The notes under the pieces are model-generated. The model did no database searches. It saw only the letters and a program-made list of their open reading frames with translations, and was not told where the DNA came from. From NCBI GenBank assembly GCA_905214105.1, contig CAJMKK010000001.1, positions 1 to 64,000 of the forward strand: a stretch of 64,000 nt of DNA. Direction: 5' to 3'. The stretch comes from an uncultured bacterium. GTDB lineage: Bacteria > Actinomycetota > Coriobacteriia > Coriobacteriales > Coriobacteriaceae. Shown piece after piece: positions 27,264-35,139 of this stretch. Both the position numbers and the translations under genes were made by a program. The stretch's first letter is position 1, and the number at the start of each line of letters is the position of its first letter.

Positions 27264-28010
27264 CTAGTTCCTCACCGAGTACCGCTTGCCGCAGTGGTTG
27301 CAAAGGTACTCGCGCTTTCCCTTCCTGCCCATCGCGGCACCGACCACCATGCCCTCAAGGCGGAACAGTTCGGCGCCAATGAGCGCCTTTCCAGCGCTCG
27401 TGGACTTCGACGTGTTGTTCAGGAACGTTACGTCGGTTGAGTCGCACTTGGGGCAGCGGAGTCCGGCCTTGCGCTGGGCCTTCTTCACCTTCTCGGGGGT
27501 CGTGTCGAGCGCTGCACGGTTGAGTTCTGCGTTCGAGTGTGCAGGGGCGTAGCCCTTTTCGGCGCTTGACCCAAGGGGCTGGGGCGTTACGTTCTTACGG
27601 CGGTCTCGTTCGTATTTCACTTCTCTGTGAATCTTACTGATTGTCTCGTCTACCTTCTCACCGGATTGTGCGGTGAGCGCGTACAGGCTGTTAAGCTCTG
27701 TCACCGTCATGCCGTTAGGCCTTTTGGCGTTGTAGACGAGAAGCAGGTCGTTTAGCTCCTTGCTACGGGGCATCCGATACGGAGCAGGGTCGGTTGTCTG
27801 CTTCGGCTTCGTCTCCGAAGTGTTATCCGTTGTCCTTTTATTTTGGAATGGCAACGTGAAGAAGTCGACGGCTACAACAACTATGAACAAAGAGCTGACA
27901 AGCCCAACTGGGTCGTTCAACATAGTGAGTACCGTTACGTGGTGTGCAAAGATGTACCAGCAAGCTGGGAAAACCAGCACCCAGAGAATCGGTCTAATCT
28001 TATCCATCAT
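27264..28010 (-). CDS. Membrane protein with C-terminal zinc ribbon
   Basis: The 248-residue protein has two N-terminal membrane helices (ILWVLVFPACWYIFAHHV and VGLVSSLFIVVVAVDFF), a charged middle and a C-terminal zinc ribbon CPKCDSTDV...CNHCGKRYSV. A Gly/Ala-rich segment lies between the two cysteine pairs. ATG at 28010 is chosen because AGGAG is well placed; a GTG at 28064 is less likely. It faces the sigma-like gene convergently. No function is assigned; exclusion of related elements would fit a membrane protein near an element's end, but this is only a guess. Confidence 0.6.
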   Translation of the reverse strand: MMDKIRPILWVLVFPACWYIFAHHVTVLTMLNDPVGLVSSLFIVVVAVDFFTLPFQNKRTTDNTSETKPKQTTDPAPYRMPRSKELNDLLLVYNAKRPNGMTVTELNSLYALTAQSGEKVDETISKIHREVKYERDRRKNVTPQPLGSSAEKGYAPAHSNAELNRAALDTTPEKVKKAQRKAGLRCPKCDSTDVTFLNNTSKSTSAGKALIGAELFRLEGMVVGAAMGRKGKREYLCNHCGKRYSVRN

Positions 28011-28190
28011 GCTGAACTCCTGTTCGCAATCGATCCGGTAACGGATTTGGTCGCCATTGGGCACTTCAACGCGCTGCCACTGTGCCCAATGCGTCCGATA
28101 AGCCTTTTTGTTTTCGCGCGTCCCCGAGGGGCTTAGTAGCGCCCATGCCGGGGCGCTGGCACCTGTCCGGTGGGGTCGGGCGCTGCCCGC

Positions 28191-28283
28191 CTACTTTGCG
28201 AGCAGGAACCTGAGGACGACAATCGGGAGAATGACCGGGGCGAGGACAATCCCGAGCAGGTAAATCCAAAGCGTGCCCTTCAT
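28191..28283 (-). CDS. 30-residue single-helix membrane peptide
   Basis: The short frame encodes a hydrophobic helix (KGTLWIYLLGIVLAPVILPI and on to VVLRFLLAK) and is preceded by GGAAAGGAAGG at the right distance. Size and the good ribosome site make it a likely real small protein of the element. Its role is unknown. Confidence 0.6.
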   Translation of the reverse strand: MKGTLWIYLLGIVLAPVILPIVVLRFLLAK

Positions 28284-28328
28284 GGCTATCGACCTTCCTT
28301 TCCTGTTGCGATAGCGGTTGACTCGATT

Positions 28329-28607
28329 CTAGTCCTCACTGGACGTGAACGGGACGTGTTCGCCCCGCCTCTCCATGCCGCTCAGCTCCATCTGCTCATT
28401 TGCGTACACGGCTATGAGTTCGCGGCGGTGTGAGTTGCACCTGCGGTAGGCGTCGCGGATGCCGTTGAGCCGCACCGTGTTGAGCGCCAGATGCTCGGCC
28501 CATCCAACGAGGTCCCGCCTGTCCTCGGGGCTTAGCTCGCGGTAGCTAGCCAACAGCTTGCGTTCGTCCTCAGTCAGTGGGGTCCTCTTGTTGTGTCTCT
28601 TGCTCAT
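28329..28607 (-). CDS. Small hypothetical protein, first gene of the right-end operon
   Basis: The 92-residue basic, helical protein (TPLTEDERKLLASYRELSPEDRRDLVGWAEHL) is not assigned to a family; the ELSPEDR pattern resembles linker regions of phage repressors but no HTH is visible. ATG at 28607 follows AAAGGA. Its promoter would lie near the 34-bp motif at 28656, as int's does at the other end. Confidence 0.55.
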   Translation of the reverse strand: MSKRHNKRTPLTEDERKLLASYRELSPEDRRDLVGWAEHLALNTVRLNGIRDAYRRCNSHRRELIAVYANEQMELSGMERRGEHVPFTSSED

Positions 28608-28655
28608 GCCCAGTCCTTTCACTCGATTTGGGGCGTGAAGGTGATTCCTGAGCTG

Positions 28656-28689
28656 ATTCGGTACCAGATTCGGTACCAATGGTACCGAG
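28656..28689. promoter_or_regulatory. Right-end candidate arm-type site
   Basis: This 34-bp motif with three GGTACC cores matches 23295-23328 except over seven positions near the middle. It lies 60 bases from attR. Confidence 0.6.
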
Positions 28690-28702
28690 AACGAAACTGA
28701 AA

Positions 28703-28740
28703 CAAAAAGCAGCCCAGAGTGATTAGATGCTCTGAGCTGC
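28703..28740 (-). terminator. Element-encoded terminator for tRNA-Leu
   Basis: On the minus strand an 11-bp stem, GCAGCTCAGAG with CTCTGGGCTGC, is followed by TTTTTG. It lies 13 bases beyond the tRNA 3' end and replaces the chromosomal terminator left at 23065-23105. Confidence 0.85.
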
Positions 28741-28748
28741 CATTTCGT

Positions 28749-28809
28749 CATATGGTAGGGGCGGTGGGACTCGAACCCACAATCCTTGCGGCGAGAGATT
28801 TTAAGTCTC
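28749..28809. other. Right attachment site (attR) within tRNA-Leu
   Basis: Identical over 61 bp to 23112-23172 and forming the 3' portion of the intact tRNA gene. Confidence 0.9.
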
Positions 28810-28837
28810 CTGCGTATGCCAATTCCGCCACGCCCCC
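28753..28837 (-). tRNA. tRNA-Leu(TAA)
   Basis: The 85-base sequence on the minus strand folds as a class II tRNA: acceptor GGGGGCG with CGCCCCT, D arm GGCGGAATTGGCA, anticodon loop CTTAAAA (anticodon TAA), a long variable arm, T arm GTGGGTTCGAGTCCCAC and encoded ACCA. It is the integration target of the element to its left. Confidence 0.95.
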
Positions 28838-28868
28838 GTGAGACTAGAAGTCTAGCACAAGCCGTCCG

Positions 28869-29492
28869 TTACGCGTTGACGGCCATCGAGTGTTGGCCCG
28901 ACTTCTCCAGGAACTCCTGGAACTTGGCTTCGTCGCCCTTGTTCTGGTACTGCAGGGCTAGCAGGTACTCCAAGCGGCAGCGCTTGACCGGGTCGTCGCC
29001 GACATCCTCGAGCATGCGCTCCAGCTCGGGAATGTCGTTGTGGCGCTTGAGGATCATCGTGTCGTACATCAGCTGACACTCGTGCGCAACTGCCTCGGCC
29101 TGACCGCCCTCAAAGCCCTTGATCTCGTGCAACAGCTCTTTGGACTTTTTGCGGTCCTCCTGGCCAACATAGTAGTTAAAGGCCTTAATCACCAAGTCGA
29201 CGCGCTGCATCTTGGGGAGGTTGAGTCCCAGCAGTAGGTCGAACATCTCGCTGGCGCGCTCGTGGTCCTCGCGCAGCAGATAGGAGTTCAGACGCAGGTA
29301 GTCGCGGTTGTAGCGCGGGTACAGCATGCTGGTGAGTTTGCCGTCGAGCAAACGATCGAACTCGTCCCACTGCTTGGCAGCCATAAGCTGCTGCAGGCGC
29401 TTAAACGTGGTGCGTTTTTTGACGCTAAAGAACACCGACACGGCGATGCAGATGATAACGACGGCGGTCCAGAGGGTGCGGGAATCGGGCAT
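28869..29492 (-). CDS. Membrane-anchored TPR-like protein
   Basis: The 207-residue protein has one N-terminal membrane helix (LWTAVVIICIAVSVFFSV) followed by a helical, TPR-like cytoplasmic domain (QWDEFDRLLDG, DHERASEMFDLLLGLN, RCRLEYLLALQYQNKGDEAKF). It is not assigned to a characterised family. It is expressed alone, away from the mobile element. Confidence 0.7.
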   Translation of the reverse strand: MPDSRTLWTAVVIICIAVSVFFSVKKRTTFKRLQQLMAAKQWDEFDRLLDGKLTSMLYPRYNRDYLRLNSYLLREDHERASEMFDLLLGLNLPKMQRVDLVIKAFNYYVGQEDRKKSKELLHEIKGFEGGQAEAVAHECQLMYDTMILKRHNDIPELERMLEDVGDDPVKRCRLEYLLALQYQNKGDEAKFQEFLEKSGQHSMAVNA

Positions 29493-29655
29493 ATTAGGGT
29501 CCTTAGTCGCTCATAAAGCGAGCGGTATGACAACACGTACTAGATGTATTATACGCAGCGCGCAAGCAAACTGGCATAAAAGCTCATCGAGGCCGAGTGC
29601 CATCGCTCGCTGCGGTACACTTACCTAAAGTAAACCATGAAGGGAGACATTACCT

Positions 29656-29943
29656 ATGAAGAAGATCGTTTTGGCTTGCGGTGCTGGCGCTGCTACTTCC
29701 ACGCTCGTTGCCCAGAAGGTCGCTACTCTGCTCGACGCCAACGGTTATGCCGACAAGTACGAGATCGTGCAGTGCGCCATCTCCGAGGCCAAGGATTACT
29801 GCGACGAGGGCGCCGACCTGCTGATCGCCACCACCGTTGCCCCCGAGGGCCTCACCTGCCCGTACGTGAGCGGCGTGCCCTTCATGACTGGCATGAACCG
29901 CGTCGCTGCCGAGAAGGCCGTTCTCGACGTCATGGCTCAGTAG
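29656..29943 (+). CDS. Orphan PTS EIIB, galactitol type
   Basis: The 95-residue protein has the GatB-type P-loop ACGAGAATST, with Cys8 as the phosphorylated residue, and the length of a single EIIB domain. No EIIA or EIIC is adjacent. AGGGAGACATTACCT precedes the ATG. It may serve a PTS encoded elsewhere or have a regulatory role together with the next gene. Confidence 0.8.
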   Translation: MKKIVLACGAGAATSTLVAQKVATLLDANGYADKYEIVQCAISEAKDYCDEGADLLIATTVAPEGLTCPYVSGVPFMTGMNRVAAEKAVLDVMAQ

Positions 29944-29954
29944 GCGCTGACTGT

Positions 29955-30329
29955 ATGAATGAGCAGAACGCCAATCCGGTCGAGCTCTTTGGCATGCGCG
30001 TTGCCCATGTGGGCATTAACGCCACCGACCCGGCAGACGCCCTGGAGATCGCGGAGCTGTTCTCGACGATGATGGGCCTGCCCGTCATCGAGACCCCGGT
30101 TTCGTACTTCAACGATTCGCTGGTCGAGATCATGAAGCAGAACGGTCGTGGCACCAAGGGCCACATCGGCTTTGCCGTTAACGACATCGATGCAGCTGAG
30201 AAGTGGTTTGCCGAGCGCGGGCTCGAGGTCAACGAAGAGTCGCGCGCGCTGCTGCCCGACGGTGGTACCAAGCTCGTGTACTTTAAGCGCGAGTTCGCCG
30301 GTTTCGCCGTGCACCTGTGCCGCGAGTAG
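29955..30329 (+). CDS. VOC-family (glyoxalase-like) protein
   Basis: The 124-residue protein has the paired beta-alpha-beta-beta-beta units of the vicinal oxygen chelate fold: VAHVGINATDPADALEIAELFSTMMGLP and HIGFAVNDIDAAEKWFAERGLEV, ending in FAGFAVHL. His and Glu metal ligands are plausible (HVGI, HIGF). Starting 11 bases after the EIIB stop, it is almost certainly cotranscribed with it. Relatives include methylmalonyl-CoA epimerase and glyoxalases; the substrate here is unknown. Confidence 0.75.
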   Translation: MNEQNANPVELFGMRVAHVGINATDPADALEIAELFSTMMGLPVIETPVSYFNDSLVEIMKQNGRGTKGHIGFAVNDIDAAEKWFAERGLEVNEESRALLPDGGTKLVYFKREFAGFAVHLCRE

Positions 30330-30353
30330 CGCACAAGCTGCCATAGCTGGCAA

Positions 30354-30385
30354 AAAGGGATAGGGTCGCGTGGCCCTATCCCTTT
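30354..30385. terminator. Bidirectional terminator
   Basis: A 12-bp perfect stem, AAAGGGATAGGG with CCCTATCCCTTT, lies between the convergent VOC and histidine kinase genes and is followed by ATTTAT on the plus strand and TTTTTG on the minus strand. Confidence 0.85.
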
Positions 30386-30404
30386 ATTTATGCCGAGGGG
30401 CTTC

Positions 30405-31700
30405 CTATCGTGGCAGGCGAATCGTAAAGCGGCTGCCGACCCCTTCGACCGAGGTCACACCGATGACGCCGCCGTGGCTGTCGACGATCCACTTGGCGAT
30501 CGCAAGCCCCAGACCCGAACCCTGTGCGCCGGCATCGCGCGCGTTGTCGGCACGGTAGAACCGCTCGAACGCGTGAGCTGCGGATTCCTGGTTCATGCCG
30601 ATGCCCTCGTCCTCAACACTTATGTCGATCGTGCCCGCGCCCGCATCTGGCGTTATGCCAAATGTGACGGTCGTTCCCGCATCCGAGTACTTGGCGGCGT
30701 TTTGCACGATCACGCGCAGAGCCTGCTTCACGAGCGCCACGTCGACGGGCGCGTCGCAGCGCGGGTCGCTGGCAAGCGCAGCGTCAGAAGCCAGCCGATA
30801 CGTGTGCTCGGTATCGATCATCTGCGATTCTTCGCATACCTCGCTGACCAGTGCAGCCAAGTTGGTATGCGCACGCCGCAGGACCGTGCGCCCGGCATCG
30901 CCGCGTGCCAAAAACAGCAGCTGCTCCACAAGCTCTTGCATGTGCTCGCTTTCGGCTTTAAGGGACGCGATGGATTCCGCCAGCACGTCCGGGTCGTCCT
31001 TACCCCAGCGGTCGAGCATGTTCACGTAGCCCTGAATCACCGCGATGGGCGTGCGCAGCTCGTGGCTCGCGTCGTTGACAAAGCGCATCTGCTGCAGCTT
31101 GGCCTCTTGCATCTGGCGCAGCAGGCGGTTGAGTGCGACCTCGATGCTTGCCAGGTCGGCGTCGCCGGTGGTGACGCTCGGCGAGTCGACGCTTGCGCGC
31201 TCGATGGCCTGCTCCAGTGTTTCCATTTTGCCGCCGGCGAGTTGCATGCGGCCGAGTTCGTCCACGCGCAGGGCCAGATCGTTGAGCGGCGCCATGGTGC
31301 GGCGCACGCGGCGGGCGCCGCCGAGCATGTTGAGCACGCTGATGACCTGCCAACCTGCAACGACAAGATAGAGGGGCCACAGCGCGATGAGGTCCTGCGC
31401 GAGGGGGAAAGTCTTGGTGGTACGCGCAAGCTCGACGGTATAGGTGAGCGTTGTCAGGTCCCAGCCGCGCGCGGGCGTCAGCGTCATGCCGCGAACGGTG
31501 GCGCTGGGGATCCATCCTGCGGTAAACGCGCCGTTGGGCAGCGTCTGGTTGTATCCATAGACAAGGATCGCCGCCACAATCACTACTAGCAGCAGGTCGA
31601 GCCAAACGTAGCTCATCAGGCGGCGCCACATATAGCTCCAGTTGATGGCGCGGGCGATGGAGGTGACGCGCTTGGCCTCGGCGTTACGCGCGGCAGACAT
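30405..31700 (-). CDS. Two-component sensor histidine kinase
   Basis: The 431-residue kinase has two membrane helices (LDLLLVVIVAAILVYGY and ALWPLYLVVAGWQVISV) around an extracytoplasmic loop of about 60 residues, a HAMP-like region, the phosphorylated His in NDASHELRTPIAVIQGY, and ATPase boxes QNAAKYS, VEDEGIGM and GSGLGLAIAKW. The ATG at 31700 lies inside the last codons of the response regulator gene, so the two are coupled. The signal it senses is not evident. Confidence 0.93.
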   Translation of the reverse strand: MSAARNAEAKRVTSIARAINWSYMWRRLMSYVWLDLLLVVIVAAILVYGYNQTLPNGAFTAGWIPSATVRGMTLTPARGWDLTTLTYTVELARTTKTFPLAQDLIALWPLYLVVAGWQVISVLNMLGGARRVRRTMAPLNDLALRVDELGRMQLAGGKMETLEQAIERASVDSPSVTTGDADLASIEVALNRLLRQMQEAKLQQMRFVNDASHELRTPIAVIQGYVNMLDRWGKDDPDVLAESIASLKAESEHMQELVEQLLFLARGDAGRTVLRRAHTNLAALVSEVCEESQMIDTEHTYRLASDAALASDPRCDAPVDVALVKQALRVIVQNAAKYSDAGTTVTFGITPDAGAGTIDISVEDEGIGMNQESAAHAFERFYRADNARDAGAQGSGLGLAIAKWIVDSHGGVIGVTSVEGVGSRFTIRLPR

Positions 31701-32463
31701 AGCCCACCCCGCGCACGGTCTGGATGATGCGGACGCCGCCGGCGTCCTCGATCTTGGCGCGTAGATGCGCGATGTGCACGTCGACGTTGTTGGTGTCACC
31801 CATGTATTCGTAGCCCAGCGCTTCGTGCGCGATGCGTTCGCGCGTGAGCACGGTCTCGGCATGCGCCATAAGCAGGGCGAGGACATCGAACTCGCGGGCC
31901 GTGAGCGCAATGGGCGAGCCGCCGACCGTGACTTCGCGGCGGTCGGGGTCGAGCGCAACCGAGCCCACGGCGAGCGTGGCGGGGGAGAGCGAGGCGGAAA
32001 CCTGGGTCGAGTCACTGACCGGGGGTATCGCGGTGGCGCCGACACCCGTGCCGCCTGCCGCGCCCGTCCCGATGCCGCCAACGCCCGAAGCCGCCCGCAC
32101 GGCCTCCGAGCGCTTCAACGCCACGCGGATCCGTGCGAACAGCTCCTCGATCGCAAACGGCTTGGTCAGGTAATCGTCGGCGCCGGCATCGAGCCCGGCC
32201 ACCTTGTCCATCACGGCATCGCGCGCGGTGACCATTATCACCGGCACATCCTTGTGCTTGCGGACGCGCCGCAGGACCTCCATGCCGTTGAGCTGCGGCA
32301 ACAACACATCGAGCAGAATAAGATCGTAGTTGCGCTCCAGCGCCAGGTCCACGGCGGTGCGTCCGTCGGCGGCGTGCTCCACCTGGTAGCCCTCGTGCTC
32401 CAGCTCGAGCGTCACAAAGCGGGCGATTTTCTCCTCGTCCTCTACGATCAGGATCCGTGCCAT
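31684..32463 (-). CDS. OmpR-family response regulator
   Basis: The 259-residue protein has a receiver domain with phosphoacceptor Asp52 (LILLDVLLPQLNG), conserved Thr and Lys (VMVTARDA, YLTKPFA), and a C-terminal winged helix (LTAREFDVLALLM, NNVDVHIAHLRAKI, VRGVGYVCRA). The linker between the domains is unusually long and rich in Gly, Ala and Thr (residues about 125-165). It forms a two-gene operon with the overlapping kinase. Confidence 0.95.
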   Translation of the reverse strand: MARILIVEDEEKIARFVTLELEHEGYQVEHAADGRTAVDLALERNYDLILLDVLLPQLNGMEVLRRVRKHKDVPVIMVTARDAVMDKVAGLDAGADDYLTKPFAIEELFARIRVALKRSEAVRAASGVGGIGTGAAGGTGVGATAIPPVSDSTQVSASLSPATLAVGSVALDPDRREVTVGGSPIALTAREFDVLALLMAHAETVLTRERIAHEALGYEYMGDTNNVDVHIAHLRAKIEDAGGVRIIQTVRGVGYVCRA

Positions 32464-32481
32464 GCGTGCCCCCGTCTGCGA

Positions 32482-33024
32482 TTACTTGTCGTCGTTCAGA
32501 TTTTGCTTGATGTCGTCCGCGGCGTTAGCAGCGCTATCCATAAGGTTGTTGATGCTGCCGGGCACGTCGCCGTCGCTGTCGATGCGGTAGCGCATGCCAA
32601 AGAACAGGCCAATCAGCATCAGCCAAATCGTAGCGCCCCAGGCAAACAGGGCGATGATGGGGATCAGGATGGGGATGTTGAGGATGATCGCATCGCGGCG
32701 CGTGGCGATAAACTTGGTGTCCAGGCTCAGGCGGAAGAGCTTTTTGAGGTACTCCCATACGCTGTCCATCTTCTTGGAGAAGTCGGTCTTTTCGCTCGAC
32801 TTCTCGTAGGCGGCCTGCGCGGCGACCATCTCGGCTGAGGGCTCATCGACTGGCGCGGACTCGGTGGCGGCGTGCGCCGACGTGGTCTGGGTCTTGCCTT
32901 GCGACTCGAGCCAAATGATGGCGTCCAAAACGTTGCCGTCGGCGGCGTCGAGCGCGGCTTTGGCATCGGTGTAGCTCACGTTGCACTTGGTGCGGATGGT
33001 TTCAACTTTTTCGAGGTCGTCCAT
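32482..33024 (-). CDS. DUF4342-type protein with UBA-like N-terminus
   Basis: The 180-residue protein begins with a UBA-like helical bundle (TIRTKCNVSYTDAKAALDAADGNVLDAIIWLE), then an Ala/Ser/Glu-rich linker, then a hydrophobic hairpin (IILNIPILIPIIALFAWG and ATIWLMLIGLFFGMRY). This combination matches DUF4342 proteins. It lies 18 bases upstream of the response regulator on the same strand and could be part of that operon. Function is unknown. Confidence 0.75.
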   Translation of the reverse strand: MDDLEKVETIRTKCNVSYTDAKAALDAADGNVLDAIIWLESQGKTQTTSAHAATESAPVDEPSAEMVAAQAAYEKSSEKTDFSKKMDSVWEYLKKLFRLSLDTKFIATRRDAIILNIPILIPIIALFAWGATIWLMLIGLFFGMRYRIDSDGDVPGSINNLMDSAANAADDIKQNLNDDK

Positions 33025-33240
33025 GACCTGTCCTTTCGTTCGATGGGCGCGACGCCGGGCGATCTGCCCGGGCGCGAGCGTTGCGTTCGTCGGCCTGCGT
33101 CGCGCGGCGCCGCCCCGCCCTTGGTCGAACTCTATAGTGCAGGTTATAGATTAAGCGATTCTTGAGCCAAGATTAATGTTGGATGAGTTTTTTGGTGGCG
33201 GTGGGGAAGGGAGAGGTGTTCTTCTGGGTGGCTAGCAGCG

Positions 33241-33419
33241 AGGTCTAATACTTTTCCGAGAAGTGAACGAGCTAAATCGGACCCCCGAAGCATCGACACT
33301 TTAAGCACGCCGTTTCCTGCGATTTCGATACTGGAATCCTGCGATTTTGCCGACGAAAAATGCGGATGCTTCAGGGGTCCAAAAACAAGCGTTCACTTCT
33401 CGGGAAAACTATTAGACCT
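33241..33419. repeat. MITE-like element with terminal inverted repeats
   Basis: The ends form near-perfect inverted repeats of about 30 bp: AGGTCTAATACTTTTCCGAG at the left and the matching complement ending ATTAGACCT at 33419, with one substitution and one indel. A second inner pair, GACCCCCGAAGCAT and ATGCTTCAGGGGTC, extends the pairing. No open frame is inside. The intergenic region 33025-33540 otherwise holds promoters for the flanking divergent genes and no gene. Confidence 0.75.
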
Positions 33420-33506
33420 GGATAGCGGGGGATGGTGGGCCGGTAGCAAGCCGGTGGCAGAAATGGGATAAGCAGGGCACGCCGATTATATGGAATCAAA
33501 AGTGTG

Positions 33507-33534
33507 TTGCAAAAGTATGAAAATATCCTACAAT
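33507..33534 (+). promoter_or_regulatory. Promoter of the AbiE pair
   Basis: TTGCAA at 33507-33512 and TACAAT at 33529-33534 are spaced by 16 bp. The -10 box ends only six bases before the AbiEi ATG, so the transcript probably starts at or next to the start codon. Confidence 0.7.
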
Positions 33535-33540
33535 TGCAGC

Positions 33541-34164
33541 ATGAAGTACTTTAGCAACATAACGGCGATAAGCGAGCTTTCCGAGAGCGAGGGCGTGTTC
33601 ACCACGGCTCAGGCGGCTCGCATGGACATCTCTCGAGATGCGCTGGCGCACTCATGCCGCGCAGGGCGTCTTGAACGGATATGCCACGGCGCCTACCGGA
33701 TGTCTGGAACGCAGCGCCGAGACACCGACGAACTCAACGCCTTTTGGAAGCTCACCAATCCCTCCCTTTGCGCGTGGGAGAGAAAACGTCAGTGGGATGG
33801 CATCGCCGTGAGCGGTACGACAGCGGCGAACCTACAGCAAATGGGCGATTTCTATCTGTCACCCTACAGGATGACCGCGCCCATGCGTATCAATACAAGA
33901 AACGAATCCCTTTCTTTTGTAAAGCGCGAGATTGCTGAGCGGGACATCGTTTGGCTCGACGGCCTGCCGGTAACTAAACCCGAGCGCACGCTTGTCGATC
34001 TTTGCCTCGATTGCGAGGATCCCTCATTAATTATCGATGCCTATCACGACGCGCTTGGACGTGGACTCGATATACAACGGCTGAAGGATCTTGTAGAAGA
34101 GAACTCTAAAACCGCCAAACGACGCGAGCTGATGGCGCCTTTGCTGATGGTACTGAACGGGTAA
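33541..34164 (+). CDS. abiEi: Type IV antitoxin AbiEi
   Basis: The 207-residue protein has an N-terminal winged helix (GVFTTAQAARMDISRDALAHSCRAGRLERICHGAYR), typical of AbiEi, and the C-terminal domain (VKREIAERDIVWLDGLPVTKPERTLVDLC) that neutralises the toxin. AbiEi represses its own promoter and blocks AbiEii. No ribosome site precedes the ATG, which fits a leaderless mRNA. An in-frame ATG at 33490 overlaps the promoter. The toxin gene follows 15 bases downstream. Confidence 0.88.
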   Translation: MKYFSNITAISELSESEGVFTTAQAARMDISRDALAHSCRAGRLERICHGAYRMSGTQRRDTDELNAFWKLTNPSLCAWERKRQWDGIAVSGTTAANLQQMGDFYLSPYRMTAPMRINTRNESLSFVKREIAERDIVWLDGLPVTKPERTLVDLCLDCEDPSLIIDAYHDALGRGLDIQRLKDLVEENSKTAKRRELMAPLLMVLNG

Positions 34165-34179
34165 TGCGAAACGGAGGAC

Positions 34180-35070
34180 ATGGTGAAGTACAAAACGCCT
34201 GCCGCATTGGAGATGGCTGTTAGGAATGCCGCAAGAGAATCACCAATGGATACTAATCGGGCAATCGTTGGTTTCTACTTTCATCGCTTCCTATGTCGCG
34301 TTTTTTCAGAAGATGACTGCCGTTTTGTGCTTAAAGGTGGTCAAAGCGTCCTGGCGCGAACGCTCGATGCGCGTGTCACAAGAGATATTGACTTGGTTGC
34401 TCAAGAGGAGAGCCTCGAAGAGGCTGTTGCCGATCTGGTGCGGGCGGCTTCGATTGATCTGGAGGATTTCGTTTCGTTTGTCTTTGATCGTGCAGAGCAG
34501 ATCAAAGAAGAAGATGAGTATCGGTGCGGTGCTAAGGTATGGTTCACCCCCTTTATGGGAACCAAGAAGCTACAGCCAATTTCAATTGACTTGGTAATTG
34601 ATGAAGTGCGGGGACTTGAGCCTGAGGTTCTCGCGCCGATCGATCGTTTGAATATCGAGGGGCTCCCAGTCTGCGACTATCGAGTATGCCGAGTGGAGAG
34701 CGCCCTTGCAGATAAATTGCTCGCAATGATAGAGATGCATGAGGGCCGTGCCTCTTCGCGAATCAAGGATATAGTCGACATCTTGGTGTACGCGAAAACT
34801 TGCTTCATCGATGGGGCTACACTTATCGAGAGAGTCGAGAAAGAAGCGTCTGTCCGCAAGGTGGCAATGCCGGAAGAGTTCGTGGCGCCTCTCTGGTGGA
34901 AACAAAATGGTTCTGCGCAGTATGTAAAGATGGCTAGGCAGGCGGGGGTACTTGATCTCGCGGGGAGTATCACTGGAGCAGAAGAGGTCGTCAATCGGTT
35001 GTATGCTCCGTGCTTCGATCGTTCGGAGAATGTGCGCAAATGGAATCCCCAGACTACGGGATGGGAGTAG
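34180..35070 (+). CDS. abiEii: Type IV toxin AbiEii, nucleotidyltransferase
   Basis: The 296-residue protein is a DNA-polymerase-beta-like nucleotidyltransferase of the AbiEii family. The active-site motif reads FVLKGGQSVLARTLDARVTRDIDL, with the GG...R.T.DID pattern, and ESALADKLLAMIEMHEGRASSRIKDIVD is the second conserved segment. AbiEii-type toxins (for example MenT) stop growth by adding nucleotides to tRNA 3' ends; AbiE protects against phage by abortive infection. The ATG follows GGAGG. Confidence 0.9.
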   Translation: MVKYKTPAALEMAVRNAARESPMDTNRAIVGFYFHRFLCRVFSEDDCRFVLKGGQSVLARTLDARVTRDIDLVAQEESLEEAVADLVRAASIDLEDFVSFVFDRAEQIKEEDEYRCGAKVWFTPFMGTKKLQPISIDLVIDEVRGLEPEVLAPIDRLNIEGLPVCDYRVCRVESALADKLLAMIEMHEGRASSRIKDIVDILVYAKTCFIDGATLIERVEKEASVRKVAMPEEFVAPLWWKQNGSAQYVKMARQAGVLDLAGSITGAEEVVNRLYAPCFDRSENVRKWNPQTTGWE

Positions 35071-35081
35071 CCCAGACAGTT

Positions 35082-35116
35082 AAGCCGGCGGCAGGAGCTG
35101 GTCCCGCCGCCGGCTT
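35082..35116. terminator. Hairpin between convergent genes
   Basis: An 11-bp perfect stem, AAGCCGGCGGC with GCCGCCGGCTT, lies between abiEii and the convergent gene. No long T run follows on either strand, so termination may be weak. Confidence 0.6.
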
Positions 35117-35139
35117 GGGGCGTTACTGCTGCCTATGTG

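Larger units (their letters stand above)
23112..28809. mobile_element. 5.6-kb integrated element at tRNA-Leu(TAA)
   Basis: The segment is bounded by 61-bp identical direct repeats (23112-23172 and 28749-28809) corresponding to the 3' part of tRNA-Leu, from the anticodon region through CCA. It encodes a tyrosine integrase next to the left end, an excisionase-like protein, a run of small unknown genes, a sigma-like phage-type regulator, and three genes on the opposite strand near the right end. No capsid, packaging, relaxase or replication initiator gene was recognised. It is most like a phage satellite or other small integrative element that depends on a helper. The intact tRNA is rebuilt at the right end from element sequence. 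Confidence 0.9.
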
